Source: Bradyrhizobium sp. PSBB068
GTDB lineage: Bacteria > Pseudomonadota > Alphaproteobacteria > Rhizobiales > Xanthobacteraceae
Direction: 5' to 3'
NCBI GenBank assembly: GCA_016839165.1
Contig: CP069300.1
Span: forward strand, 6,138,001-6,202,000
DNA length: 64,000 nucleotides
The notes under the pieces were generated by a model, which was not told the origin of the DNA, searched no databases, and saw nothing but the letters and a program-made list of their open reading frames with translations. Below, piece after piece: positions 39,092 to 47,526 of this stretch; position 1 is the first letter of the stretch; the number at the start of each line of letters is the position of its first letter. Both the position numbers and the translations under genes were made by a program.

Positions 39092-39240
39092 GAAATATCC
39101 CCTGCCCTGAAATAATAAACAGCCTCTTAAAAAGTGCATGGAAGGTAAGCGAGATTGACAACCGCGTCAACGGACGAAAACCTTAGCGGGTACCCCTTCG
39201 CAGCCGTTCCTTAACGGCATACACAAAGAAACACACCACG
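39092..39240. promoter_or_regulatory. Divergent promoter region, heptosyltransferase / methyltransferase
   Basis: A 149-base spacer between oppositely read genes includes the AT-rich stretch aataataaacagcctcttaa (39110-39129), lower in GC than its surroundings. No exact promoter boxes were identified, but both gene starts must be served from here. Confidence 0.5.
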
Positions 39241-40044
39241 ATGAGCCGCACTCCCAGCAAGATCCCGTTTGTGATCGCAGCATCGGCGCATGGCCCGCTG
39301 ATCGTCAACCGGCTGGACTATCACACGGCGGGCGGCCACACTTTTGGAGTCGGGATTCAGATTCTCGAGCATGGCGCGTTCGACGTCACTGAAATCGAGC
39401 TGACGAAGGGTCTTCTTGCACTGCGAAGAACCTACCGGGGCGATGGCGTGGTCGCGATCGACTGCGGGGCGAACATCGGTGTTCACACCATCGAATGGTC
39501 CAAGCACATGGACGGCTGGGGCTCGGTCGTTGCCATCGAGGCGCAGGAACGGGTCTACTACGCGCTTGCCGGCAATATCGCCGTCAACAACTGCTTCAAT
39601 GCGCGGGCGATGCACGCGGTGATTTCGTCGGAAACCGGGAAAACTTGGGTGCCGACTCTCAGTCATCAAGAGCCCGCCAGTTTCGGCAGCCTGGAGATAA
39701 CGCAACGCTCCGCCACGGAGCAGATCGGTCAGAAGATCGATTATTCAGCGGCCAGCGGCACCGAAACGGCGATGGTCACCCTGGACTCCCTGAATTTGAG
39801 CCGCTGTGACCTGATCAAGATCGACGTCGAAGGGATGGAGTTGAAGGTGCTGGAGGGGGCCAGCGTCACGATCCGGCAGCATCACCCCATCATTCATGCG
39901 GAATTCATCAAGACCGACAAGGCCGCACTCGTTCACAAGCTGAACGATCAAGGATACCGGACATACGACGCCGGCCAAAACTGCCTTGCGATCCATGAAT
40001 CCGATCCAAGCCTGAGCCACGTGGAAGCCCGAACCACGTCGTGA
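39241..40044 (+). CDS. FkbM family methyltransferase
   Basis: SAM-dependent O-methyltransferase of 267 residues. The FkbM core is visible: GDGVVAIDCGANIGVHTIEW (SAM-binding loop), VVAIEAQERVYYALAGNIAV, and the later DLIKIDVEGMELKVLEGA with the closing HPIIHAEF. FkbM enzymes often methylate sugars. It is divergent from the heptosyltransferase and directly adjoins the secretion genes, so a role in capping the adhesin glycan is a reasonable inference, not shown. The ATG at 39241 lacks a strong ribosome site. Confidence 0.88.
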   Translation: MSRTPSKIPFVIAASAHGPLIVNRLDYHTAGGHTFGVGIQILEHGAFDVTEIELTKGLLALRRTYRGDGVVAIDCGANIGVHTIEWSKHMDGWGSVVAIEAQERVYYALAGNIAVNNCFNARAMHAVISSETGKTWVPTLSHQEPASFGSLEITQRSATEQIGQKIDYSAASGTETAMVTLDSLNLSRCDLIKIDVEGMELKVLEGASVTIRQHHPIIHAEFIKTDKAALVHKLNDQGYRTYDAGQNCLAIHESDPSLSHVEARTTS

Positions 40045-40066
40045 CTGCCTGACTTGCTGCACTCCA

Positions 40067-41482
40067 TCACCGCTCTCGCAGAGCATCCTGCCGGTAGCGC
40101 ACGATCGGCGACAGCAAATAGCTCATGATGCTGCGGGCGCCCGTCCTGATTTCGACGGTGACGGTCATTCCCGGCGAAAGATTGATCTCCTTGTCATCGA
40201 CGACCATCTTGGTCCGGTCGATCGAGACATGCGCGATATAGACCGGCCCCTGTCCCTTTGGCTCGCTGCTGCTCCCCTCCGTCGCTGCGCCATTGGGCTC
40301 GCGGGCGGAATCCCGCGCCTTGTCGCGGGAGACGGAATCGGGCGAGACGCTGACGATCTTGCCGTGCAGCAGGCCGTAACGCGTGAAGTTGAAGGTATCG
40401 ACCTTGATTTCGGCGTCCTGGCCCGGGTGCACAAAGCCGATATCGCGATTTGAGACCATCGCTTCGATTTCAATCAGATTGTCGCTCGGCACGACCACCG
40501 CAAGCGTCTGGGCCGGCGTGACGACACCGCCGACAGTGTGCACGGCCAATTGCTGCACCACGCCGTCGATCGGCGCCGCGAGCTTCTGAAGGTTGGTCCG
40601 GTGCTCGGCTTTGGACACCTCGTCCTTGAGGCTGCCGGCCTTCTGCGTCGCCTTGGCCAGATCGTCGTACAGGCGGTGGCGGTACTCCGAGACAAGCTTG
40701 GCGCGCGTCTCATCGAGTGCGGCCACGGCTGCGTCGGCTTCCTGGAGCTTGCTCCGCTGCACCAGGATGTCCTGCTGCATCCCGACCAGTTCCTGAAGCT
40801 CCTGCAAATATTGCAGCTTTGAGCCGTACTCCCGGTCCGCCAGATACTTGCGAACGCTGACGCGCTCCTGCAGCACCGGCAGCAGAGCTTCGATCTTGGC
40901 GATGCTGGCGTCGATCGTCTTGGTCTCCGCCACCTTCTGCACCCGCTGCCGATCCAGCTCGGACAATTTGGCGCGCTGCTCGGAATCCTGACTTCGCAGG
41001 TATTCCATGTGCATTTGGACCAGGGCGGGCGGCGCGTCGTCCGGCGCGCCGTCAAGCCCGCTCGTGTTTCCATCAAGCGCGGAACGCGTGCGTGCGATGT
41101 CCAGCAATGCGGCGAGAAGATCGTTTTTCTGGTGCTGAAGCTCCGCCTGGTTGCTGGTCGGATCCAGCTCGATCAGAATCTCGCCGGCCTTGACGGTTTG
41201 GCCGTCGCGGACGTGAATCGCCCGCACCACCCCGATCTCGAGCGGCTGGACCAGCTTGACGCGGTCGCCCGGCACGATCTTGCCGGGGGCGGAGGCCACG
41301 ATGTCGATCTTGCCGAGGCCGGCCCAGGCCACGGCGCAACAGAACAGGGCAGCCAGCAAGACGGCAGTCAGCCTGGCAGTGGGCGATGGCGGCGTCTCGA
41401 CGATTTCGAGGGCGGCCGGCAGGAAAGCCAGCTCGTCCCGGGTTTTGCGCCCGGCCGCAGGCGCTTCACGAGCCGACTTCAT
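40067..41482 (-). CDS. Type I secretion membrane-fusion protein (HlyD family)
   Basis: Periplasmic adaptor that joins the ABC exporter with an outer-membrane TolC-type channel. The 471 residues have a short cytoplasmic tail, a membrane helix (38-57), a barrel/lipoyl half (SAPGKIVPGDRVKLVQPLE), long coiled coils (about 115-310) and the second lipoyl half (KLAAPIDGVVQQLAVHTVGG), ending with GMTVTVEIRTGARSIMSYLL, the HlyD family signature. Its start overlaps the end of the exporter gene by 17 bases, so the two are co-translated. No tolC-like gene is in this window. Confidence 0.95.
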   Translation of the reverse strand: MKSAREAPAAGRKTRDELAFLPAALEIVETPPSPTARLTAVLLAALFCCAVAWAGLGKIDIVASAPGKIVPGDRVKLVQPLEIGVVRAIHVRDGQTVKAGEILIELDPTSNQAELQHQKNDLLAALLDIARTRSALDGNTSGLDGAPDDAPPALVQMHMEYLRSQDSEQRAKLSELDRQRVQKVAETKTIDASIAKIEALLPVLQERVSVRKYLADREYGSKLQYLQELQELVGMQQDILVQRSKLQEADAAVAALDETRAKLVSEYRHRLYDDLAKATQKAGSLKDEVSKAEHRTNLQKLAAPIDGVVQQLAVHTVGGVVTPAQTLAVVVPSDNLIEIEAMVSNRDIGFVHPGQDAEIKVDTFNFTRYGLLHGKIVSVSPDSVSRDKARDSAREPNGAATEGSSSEPKGQGPVYIAHVSIDRTKMVVDDKEINLSPGMTVTVEIRTGARSIMSYLLSPIVRYRQDALRER

Positions 41483-43607
41483 GGATCCCCGCCTGCAACC
41501 GGTAAAGCGACGCGTATCTTCCGCCCGAGCTCAGCAGCTCCTCGTGGGACCCCTGTTCAACCAGCCTGCCGCGATCGATGGTGATGATTCGATCAGTACG
41601 CCGCACGGCGGACAGCCGATGCGCAATGACAAAGACCGTTCGCCCCTTCACGATCCGGTTCATATTGTCCTGAATGACTCGTTCGCTTTCGTAGTCCAGC
41701 GAACTGGTCGCTTCGTCGAAGATCAGGATGCGCGGATCGGTGATCAGGGCGCGCGCGATCGCGATGCGCTGCCGTTGCCCTCCCGACAGACTGGAGCCGC
41801 GCTCGCCCACGACGGTGTCGTAGCCTTCGGGGAGCTCAAGAATGAATTCGTGGGCTCCCGCAAGCTGGGCCGCGGCGATCACCTGCTGCATCGGAGCGGC
41901 CGGGTCGGCGAGCGCGATGTTTTCCCGGACGCTGCGATTGAACAGCACGTTTTCCTGCAGCACGACGCCGACCTGGCGGCGCAGCCACGCCGGATCGACC
42001 ATCGCAAGGTCGACGCCGTCGACGAGGACCCTGCCCTTCTCCGGAACGTAAAGGCGCTGAACGAGCTTCGTGAAGGTGCTCTTGCCTGAACCGGACGGGC
42101 CGACGATGCCGACGACCTGGCCGGCTGGAATGTTGATGTTGATCTCGTGCAGCACCTCGGGTCCATCCACTCGATACCGGAAGGACACGTGCTCGAGCGT
42201 GACCTGCCCCTTGATGGGGGGCGGCACGGCGCGACCGGGGTTGAACGTCTGCTCCGCCGGCGTGTTCAGGATATCGCCGAGCCGCGCGATCGAGAGCCTG
42301 GCCTGATGGAAGTCCTGCCAGAGCTGCGCCAGCCTCAGAACCGGCGCGCTGACGCGTGACGCGAACATGTTGAAGGCGATCAGCTCGCCGACCGTGAGGC
42401 TGCCGTCGATCACCAGTTTGGCGCCGGCATAAAGGATCACCGCGGTGACGAGCTTGCTCACGAACTGGACCGACTGGCTCGCAACATTGGCGAGGCTGAG
42501 CACACGGAAACTCGCCGCCACGTATTCGGCAAGCTGCTCCTCCCAGCGGCGCTGCATCTGCGGCTCGAGCGCCATCGCCTTGATGGTTTCGACCCCGGTC
42601 ACGCTCTCGACCAGAAACGCCTGGTTCTCGGCCCCGCGCTCGAATTTGGTGTCCAGCCGCTGACGGAACAGCGGCGTCGCGCCGGCGGAGATGCCGACAT
42701 AGAGCGGGAAGGATCCGAGCACGATCCAGGTCAGGATCGGCGAGTAGACGAACATCACCGCGATGAAGACGACGGTGAAGAACAGGTCGATCACGACCGT
42801 CAGGGCCGAGCCGGTCAGGAAGTTGCGGATGTTCTCGAGCTCGCGGACCCGCGCAACCGAATCGCCGACCCGGCGAGCCTGAAAATAGGCAATGGGCAGT
42901 CCGATCAGGTGCCGAAACAAGCGGGCCCCCAGTTCGACATCGATCCTGTTCGTCACATGGGAGAACAGGTAGGTCCTCAATATTGCGAGGGCCGTCTCGA
43001 AAACCGCGATGCCGATCAAGCCTACGACGAGCACATCGAGTGTGCTGAGTGTGTGATTGACCAGGACCTTGTCGATCACCACCTGAAAGAACAGCGGCGA
43101 CACCAGCGCAAACAGCTGCAGGAAAAAAGAGGCGATCAGCACCTCCACGAAATGGTACCGATATTTGTGGATCGCTCCCAGAAACCATGACAGGTCGAAG
43201 CGGCGTGCAAGATTGACCAGCCCCGCCCGGCGGCTCACCAGGATCAACTGGCCGGTCCACACTGCCTCCAGATCAGCCCGCGTTATCAACTCCGGGCGCT
43301 CCGACAGCGGCGATTGAACGAGGATCTTGTCGGCGCCCACCTTGGCAAGGATCAAATGACCACCGTCGCGCAACAACGCGATGGCGGGAAGCGGCGCCTT
43401 CTCCAGCCTTAGCCAGTTGGTGGTCACCTCCCGGGCCTTGACGCCGGTCGAGCGCGCGTGGCGCAGCATCTCCGGCGTTCCGAACGGGCCATTGCCGACT
43501 TGATGACGAATCTGGTCGACATCGGCCGCGATGCCGTGAAAACGCAGCAGCATCGCGAGTGCAACGATCCCGCTGTCTGCTGCCGTACCACTCCGCGTTT
43601 CAATCAT
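41466..43607 (-). CDS. Type I secretion ABC exporter with C39-like domain (HlyB/RtxB class)
   Basis: Inner-membrane exporter of 713 residues. The N-terminal ~125 residues are a C39-like domain in which the peptidase cysteine position reads SGIVALAMLLRFHGI, so it cannot cleave a leader and probably binds the substrate, as in HlyB. A six-helix membrane domain follows (about 155-440; LFALVSPLFFQVVIDKVLVN is typical), then an ATPase with Walker A GPSGSGKST (about 501-509), signature LSGGQRQRIA (about 606) and Walker B ILIFDEATSSLD (about 625). The likely substrates are the two flanking module-containing proteins. Confidence 0.95.
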   Translation of the reverse strand: MIETRSGTAADSGIVALAMLLRFHGIAADVDQIRHQVGNGPFGTPEMLRHARSTGVKAREVTTNWLRLEKAPLPAIALLRDGGHLILAKVGADKILVQSPLSERPELITRADLEAVWTGQLILVSRRAGLVNLARRFDLSWFLGAIHKYRYHFVEVLIASFFLQLFALVSPLFFQVVIDKVLVNHTLSTLDVLVVGLIGIAVFETALAILRTYLFSHVTNRIDVELGARLFRHLIGLPIAYFQARRVGDSVARVRELENIRNFLTGSALTVVIDLFFTVVFIAVMFVYSPILTWIVLGSFPLYVGISAGATPLFRQRLDTKFERGAENQAFLVESVTGVETIKAMALEPQMQRRWEEQLAEYVAASFRVLSLANVASQSVQFVSKLVTAVILYAGAKLVIDGSLTVGELIAFNMFASRVSAPVLRLAQLWQDFHQARLSIARLGDILNTPAEQTFNPGRAVPPPIKGQVTLEHVSFRYRVDGPEVLHEININIPAGQVVGIVGPSGSGKSTFTKLVQRLYVPEKGRVLVDGVDLAMVDPAWLRRQVGVVLQENVLFNRSVRENIALADPAAPMQQVIAAAQLAGAHEFILELPEGYDTVVGERGSSLSGGQRQRIAIARALITDPRILIFDEATSSLDYESERVIQDNMNRIVKGRTVFVIAHRLSAVRRTDRIITIDRGRLVEQGSHEELLSSGGRYASLYRLQAGIHEVGS

Positions 43608-44061
43608 CTCACGATTTAATCTGCTCAGTAGCTGAAAATGACTGCCGTCGAACGCGAGCCGACACTGTCGTGAGCGCGCCCCCTGCCCTTTCGGCCTCGC
43701 CGTCAGCGCAAGCTGACTATTCGTAACGAACCGGTAGAGCAGCAGATGAATATGACGGCCAGAGTACTATGGCTCTCCGGCGAGATGCAATTGGCGTTGT
43801 CCGCGACCAAGCAGAATTCGCGAACAACATCATGCCGATCCCAGAATCGATCGTTGGAACCGTTCGCAGCCGAAGCAGGCTCCGTAGTCTTACGGGTCGC
43901 CGTGCTTGATATCGCCTCCAACGGGGTCACCCGGATGAGCTCGTCGGCCGTTCGGTGCAATAGAGAGCATGCCTTTCTGGTCTTGCAGGATACAGAAATG
44001 ACTGGTCACATGAATATTAATTATTATTGGTACGCTACCATAGATTGAAGGCTCGACCAAT
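43608..44061. other. Gene-free divergent region ahead of the zincin-module gene
   Basis: About 450 bases between two divergent genes. Short frames on both strands look like chance frames with no family resemblance. The last ~80 bases (43985-44061) are AT-rich (gaatattaattattattgg), in contrast to the GC-rich rest, and are the likely promoter and leader for the gene starting at 44062. Confidence 0.6.
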
Positions 44062-47061
44062 ATGACTTGGAATTATTCCGTAACGTTGAATGATTCTTCG
44101 AGCGCAGGCGGATCGGCCGAGGCCTCTCTCGTTTACGATCTCGAGCAGGCCCTCAATGTCTGGCAGCGATACATCCTGGGCAATGGCACCCTGGTGGTGC
44201 AGCTCAACATCCTGCCCACCACCGTTGGCCGCGCCGATGGCGGGCCTACCTCGAGCTACAACGTCGGCACAAACGGCGGGCTCGCGGTGTATGAGCCGTC
44301 AAGCCAGTACGAGCTGACCACCGGACAGCATGTCGCCGGCACCACAAGCGACATCACCATCAACATCGATCCCGGCTACTTCCAATATATCGACATGGAT
44401 TATGGCCTGACCTACGCCAGTCAGGTGCCCGCAAACGTGATCAATCCGATCGACGTTTTTCTTCATGAGCTCATGCACGGCTTCGGCATGACGGGCTGGT
44501 ACAACCAGAGCGGCCAGCTGCCCGGCGCCTACGAATCGACGTTCGACACCCTGATCCAAAAGAGCGGCATGGGCGCCTACTTCGTCGGCGCGAATGCCGA
44601 GGCCGCCTACGGTGGCCCGGTGCCCCTGACCACGAACAGCACCACCCAGAACTACTACCATTTCGGCAACCAGCAATCCGACCTCTACGCCACCCCGTCG
44701 ACGGTCAAGGACCCGCTCACGCTGGACTTGATGAACGGGATCGTTTTCTTCTCCGATTACCAGTACGCGATCTCCAACCTGGACATCGGAATTCTGAAGG
44801 ATCTCGGATACAGCATCCGGACGACACCGGTCGTGACGGCCGGCGATCAGGCCGCGGGCCGAAATCAGGTTTTCGCGGCCTCATCGCTGTTCTCGGTGAA
44901 CATGGCCGCCGGCGATTCCGTTACCGAATATTCCTTTTGGGACAGCAACGGCAACGGTCACTGGACGGTGGGAGGAACAGTCCAGGGCACCAAGACCGAG
45001 ATCGACATCAGCGCGTCGCAGCTGGCGCAAACGAGCTATCAGGCTGGACCCGGCGCCGACACTTTGTGGGTAAGAGCCTTCGACGGCTATTTGTGGAGCG
45101 ACTGGAAATCCTTTGTGATCTCGCCGGCCGATCACGCGCCGGTGGTCACGGCGGCGAACGTCACCGTTCCATACACGCAACTCGCGGCGACCGGTTCGTC
45201 CCTGTTCTCCGCCAGCGACTCAGACGGCGACACGATCACCAAATATGGGCTGTGGGACACCGAGGGTCACGGGTACTGGATGATCGGCGGCGTTGCGCAA
45301 GCCACCGACGCCGAGATCGACGTCTCGGCGGCCAGCCTCTCACAGGTGAGCTATGTATTCGGAACGGCCCCGGACACGCTCTGGGTCCGGGCCTATGATG
45401 GATATCTCTGGGGAGCATGGGTCCCGTTCACGGCCACGCAAAATGTGGATCACCCTCCGGTCGTCTCGGCTTCCGGCTTCACGGCGGCGCACGGACAAGC
45501 TTCGGTCGCGGCTTCCGGGCTGTTCAGCGCCACCGACCAGGATCACGATGCGATCACCCAATACGCACTCTGGGACAGCAACGGCAACGGCCACTGGGTG
45601 GTGAACGGTGCCGTTCAGGCCACCGAAGTGGAAATCGACATCACCGCGGCGCAGCTTGCCCAGACCAGCTACCAGTTTGGCCAGGCTCCAGACCAGCTCT
45701 GGGCGAGGGCCTATGATGGATATCTCTGGGGAGCATGGGTCCCGTTCACGGCCACGCCAGGTCCGAATCATGCACCGGTGGTCAGCGCGTCTGATGCCAC
45801 CGCCACACACGGTCAGGACATCGCCGCGTCCCATCTGTTCAGCGTCAACGATGCCGACAACGACACGATCACCGCCTATCAACTCTGGGATTCAACGAGT
45901 GATCCCGCCAGCGGGCACTGGGTGGTCGGCGGCGTCGCGCAGGCTGCCGGCATCGCGATCGATGTGTCGCCCGCTCAGTTGACGAGCACCTCGTTCCAGT
46001 CGGGCTCCGGTTCGGATGACCTCTGGGCGCGGGCCAATGACGGCATCACATGGGGGGCCTGGAAAGAATTCCACGTCACCGCGCCGATCGACCAGGGTCC
46101 CGTGGCCAGCGCGTCTGATGTGACCGCCACACATGGTCAGGACATCGCCGCGTCGAACCTGTTCACGGTCAGCGATGCCGATGGGGACTCTATCACAGCC
46201 TATCAGCTCTGGGATTCAACGAGTGATCCCGCCAGCGGGCACTGGGTGGTCGGTGGCGTCGCGCAGGCTGCCGGCATCGCGATCAATGTGTCGCCGGCTC
46301 AGTTGACGAGCACCTCGTTCCAGTCGGGCTCCGGTTCGGATGACCTCTGGGCGCGAGCCTTCGATGGCATCACATGGGGGGCCTGGAAAGAATTCCACGT
46401 CACCGCTCCGATCGACCAGGGTCCCGTGGCCAGCGCGTCTGATGTGACCGCCACGCATGGTCAGGACATCGCCGCGTCGAACCTGTTCACGGTCAGCGAT
46501 GCCGATGGCGACACGATCACCGCCTATCAGCTTTGGGATTCGACCAGCGATCCCGCCAGCGGTCATTGGGTGGTCGGCGGTGTGGCGCAGGCCGCCGGCA
46601 TCGCGATCAATGTGTCGCCGGCTCAGTTGACGAGCACCTCGTTCCAGTCGGGCTCCGGTTCGGATGACCTGTGGGTGCGGGCCAATGACGGTTTCACATG
46701 GGGGGCCTGGAAAGAATTCCACGTCAACGCACCGCTTGACCATGCTCCTGTCGTCACCGCAGCTGACTTCCACGCGACCGTCCTCAACCAGAACGTGGCC
46801 GCCACCAGCCTGTTCTCGGTCGCCGACGCCGACGGGGACAGCATCACCCAATATCAAGTCTGGGATTCGACATCGTCAGCCGGCAGCGGCCACTGGAGCA
46901 TCGGCGGCGTCGCGCAGCCCGCCAGCACCGCTATCAACGTCAGCCCCGCCCAGCTCGCCGGCACGACCTTCCAGGGCGGCACCGTGACTGACGACCTCTG
47001 GGTTCGCGCCAACGACGGCATGATGTGGAGCGCCTGGCAGGAATTTCATTTCATCGTCTAG
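44062..47061 (+). CDS. Zincin-domain protein with seven C-terminal modules, probable type I secretion substrate
   Basis: A 999-residue protein without Sec signal or membrane helix. The N-terminal ~250 residues resemble a bacterial metalloprotease: zinc motif HELMHGFGM at 135-143, and later LTLDLMNGIVFFSDYQYAIS and ISNLDIGILKDLGYSI, a pattern seen in secreted zincin-type proteins. From about residue 253 there are seven modules of ~105-108 residues homologous to those of the giant adhesin (LWDSNGNGHWVVNG, LWVRAYDGYLWGAW). It ends EFHFIV with no RTX nonapeptides. Divergent from the exporter gene and ended by a strong terminator. Secretion by the neighbouring type I system and protease activity are inferences. 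Confidence 0.8.
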   Translation: MTWNYSVTLNDSSSAGGSAEASLVYDLEQALNVWQRYILGNGTLVVQLNILPTTVGRADGGPTSSYNVGTNGGLAVYEPSSQYELTTGQHVAGTTSDITINIDPGYFQYIDMDYGLTYASQVPANVINPIDVFLHELMHGFGMTGWYNQSGQLPGAYESTFDTLIQKSGMGAYFVGANAEAAYGGPVPLTTNSTTQNYYHFGNQQSDLYATPSTVKDPLTLDLMNGIVFFSDYQYAISNLDIGILKDLGYSIRTTPVVTAGDQAAGRNQVFAASSLFSVNMAAGDSVTEYSFWDSNGNGHWTVGGTVQGTKTEIDISASQLAQTSYQAGPGADTLWVRAFDGYLWSDWKSFVISPADHAPVVTAANVTVPYTQLAATGSSLFSASDSDGDTITKYGLWDTEGHGYWMIGGVAQATDAEIDVSAASLSQVSYVFGTAPDTLWVRAYDGYLWGAWVPFTATQNVDHPPVVSASGFTAAHGQASVAASGLFSATDQDHDAITQYALWDSNGNGHWVVNGAVQATEVEIDITAAQLAQTSYQFGQAPDQLWARAYDGYLWGAWVPFTATPGPNHAPVVSASDATATHGQDIAASHLFSVNDADNDTITAYQLWDSTSDPASGHWVVGGVAQAAGIAIDVSPAQLTSTSFQSGSGSDDLWARANDGITWGAWKEFHVTAPIDQGPVASASDVTATHGQDIAASNLFTVSDADGDSITAYQLWDSTSDPASGHWVVGGVAQAAGIAINVSPAQLTSTSFQSGSGSDDLWARAFDGITWGAWKEFHVTAPIDQGPVASASDVTATHGQDIAASNLFTVSDADGDTITAYQLWDSTSDPASGHWVVGGVAQAAGIAINVSPAQLTSTSFQSGSGSDDLWVRANDGFTWGAWKEFHVNAPLDHAPVVTAADFHATVLNQNVAATSLFSVADADGDSITQYQVWDSTSSAGSGHWSIGGVAQPASTAINVSPAQLAGTTFQGGTVTDDLWVRANDGMMWSAWQEFHFIV
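45772..46743 (+). repeat. Three tandem 324-base repeats in the zincin-module gene
   Basis: Units at 45772-46095, 46096-46419 and 46420-46743 each encode 108 residues with SDPASGHWVVGGVAQAAGIA and WGAWKEFHV. The second and third are nearly identical in DNA, showing recent duplication; the flanking modules are much more diverged. Confidence 0.92.
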
Positions 47062-47080
47062 CGGGAGGCTCGAGCCAAAC

Positions 47081-47109
47081 AAAAATGGCCCGCGAGATGC
47101 GGGCCATTT
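47081..47109. terminator. Two-way terminator after the zincin-module gene
   Basis: The stem AAATGGCCCGC / GCGGGCCATTT (11 perfect pairs) with a GAGAT loop lies between this gene and the convergent tRNA. It has A and T runs on its sides and can act on both transcripts. Confidence 0.88.
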
Positions 47110-47133
47110 CATCGGAACCGTTGGGTCCGAACT

Positions 47134-47210
<77 letters not shown>

Positions 47211-47526
47211 TTAAACCGTTGCATGCCTTGCAGAAAGAGTGCCCGAACCTGCCGGCCAACGCTGCTAACGGCGCCGATCGATCCGTCCGGAGAGCTTCCT
47301 GAGAAGGCGACCCAGGCCGAAGCCGTCGGGTGCGGGGCGTATGTATCAACGTGTGCCCGGTTTGGAAAGCCCCGGATGCGGGTTTTTGAGGATTTTGTGA
47401 CGTCCAAATCACCGGTTTTCCTGACAAATTTACCGCCGGGAACCGGGCCTTGCCAGATCGTGCGTAAAAGCGGAGCTTGGCGCCAACAAAATCCGTCAAG
47501 GAAACGTCATCCGAGGGGAAACGCTG
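47211..47526. other. Intergenic region between tRNA-fMet and the aldehyde dehydrogenase gene
   Basis: About 316 bases without a credible gene on either strand. It must contain the promoter of the tRNA (minus strand) and that of the dehydrogenase gene (plus strand). The GAGGGGAAACGCTG upstream of 47527 serves as the latter's ribosome site. No palindromic operator was seen. Confidence 0.6.

Noticed and set aside
43703..44048. Short frames on both strands upstream of the zincin-module gene
   Set aside because: No ribosome site, no family resemblance and mutually overlapping; better read as a promoter region.
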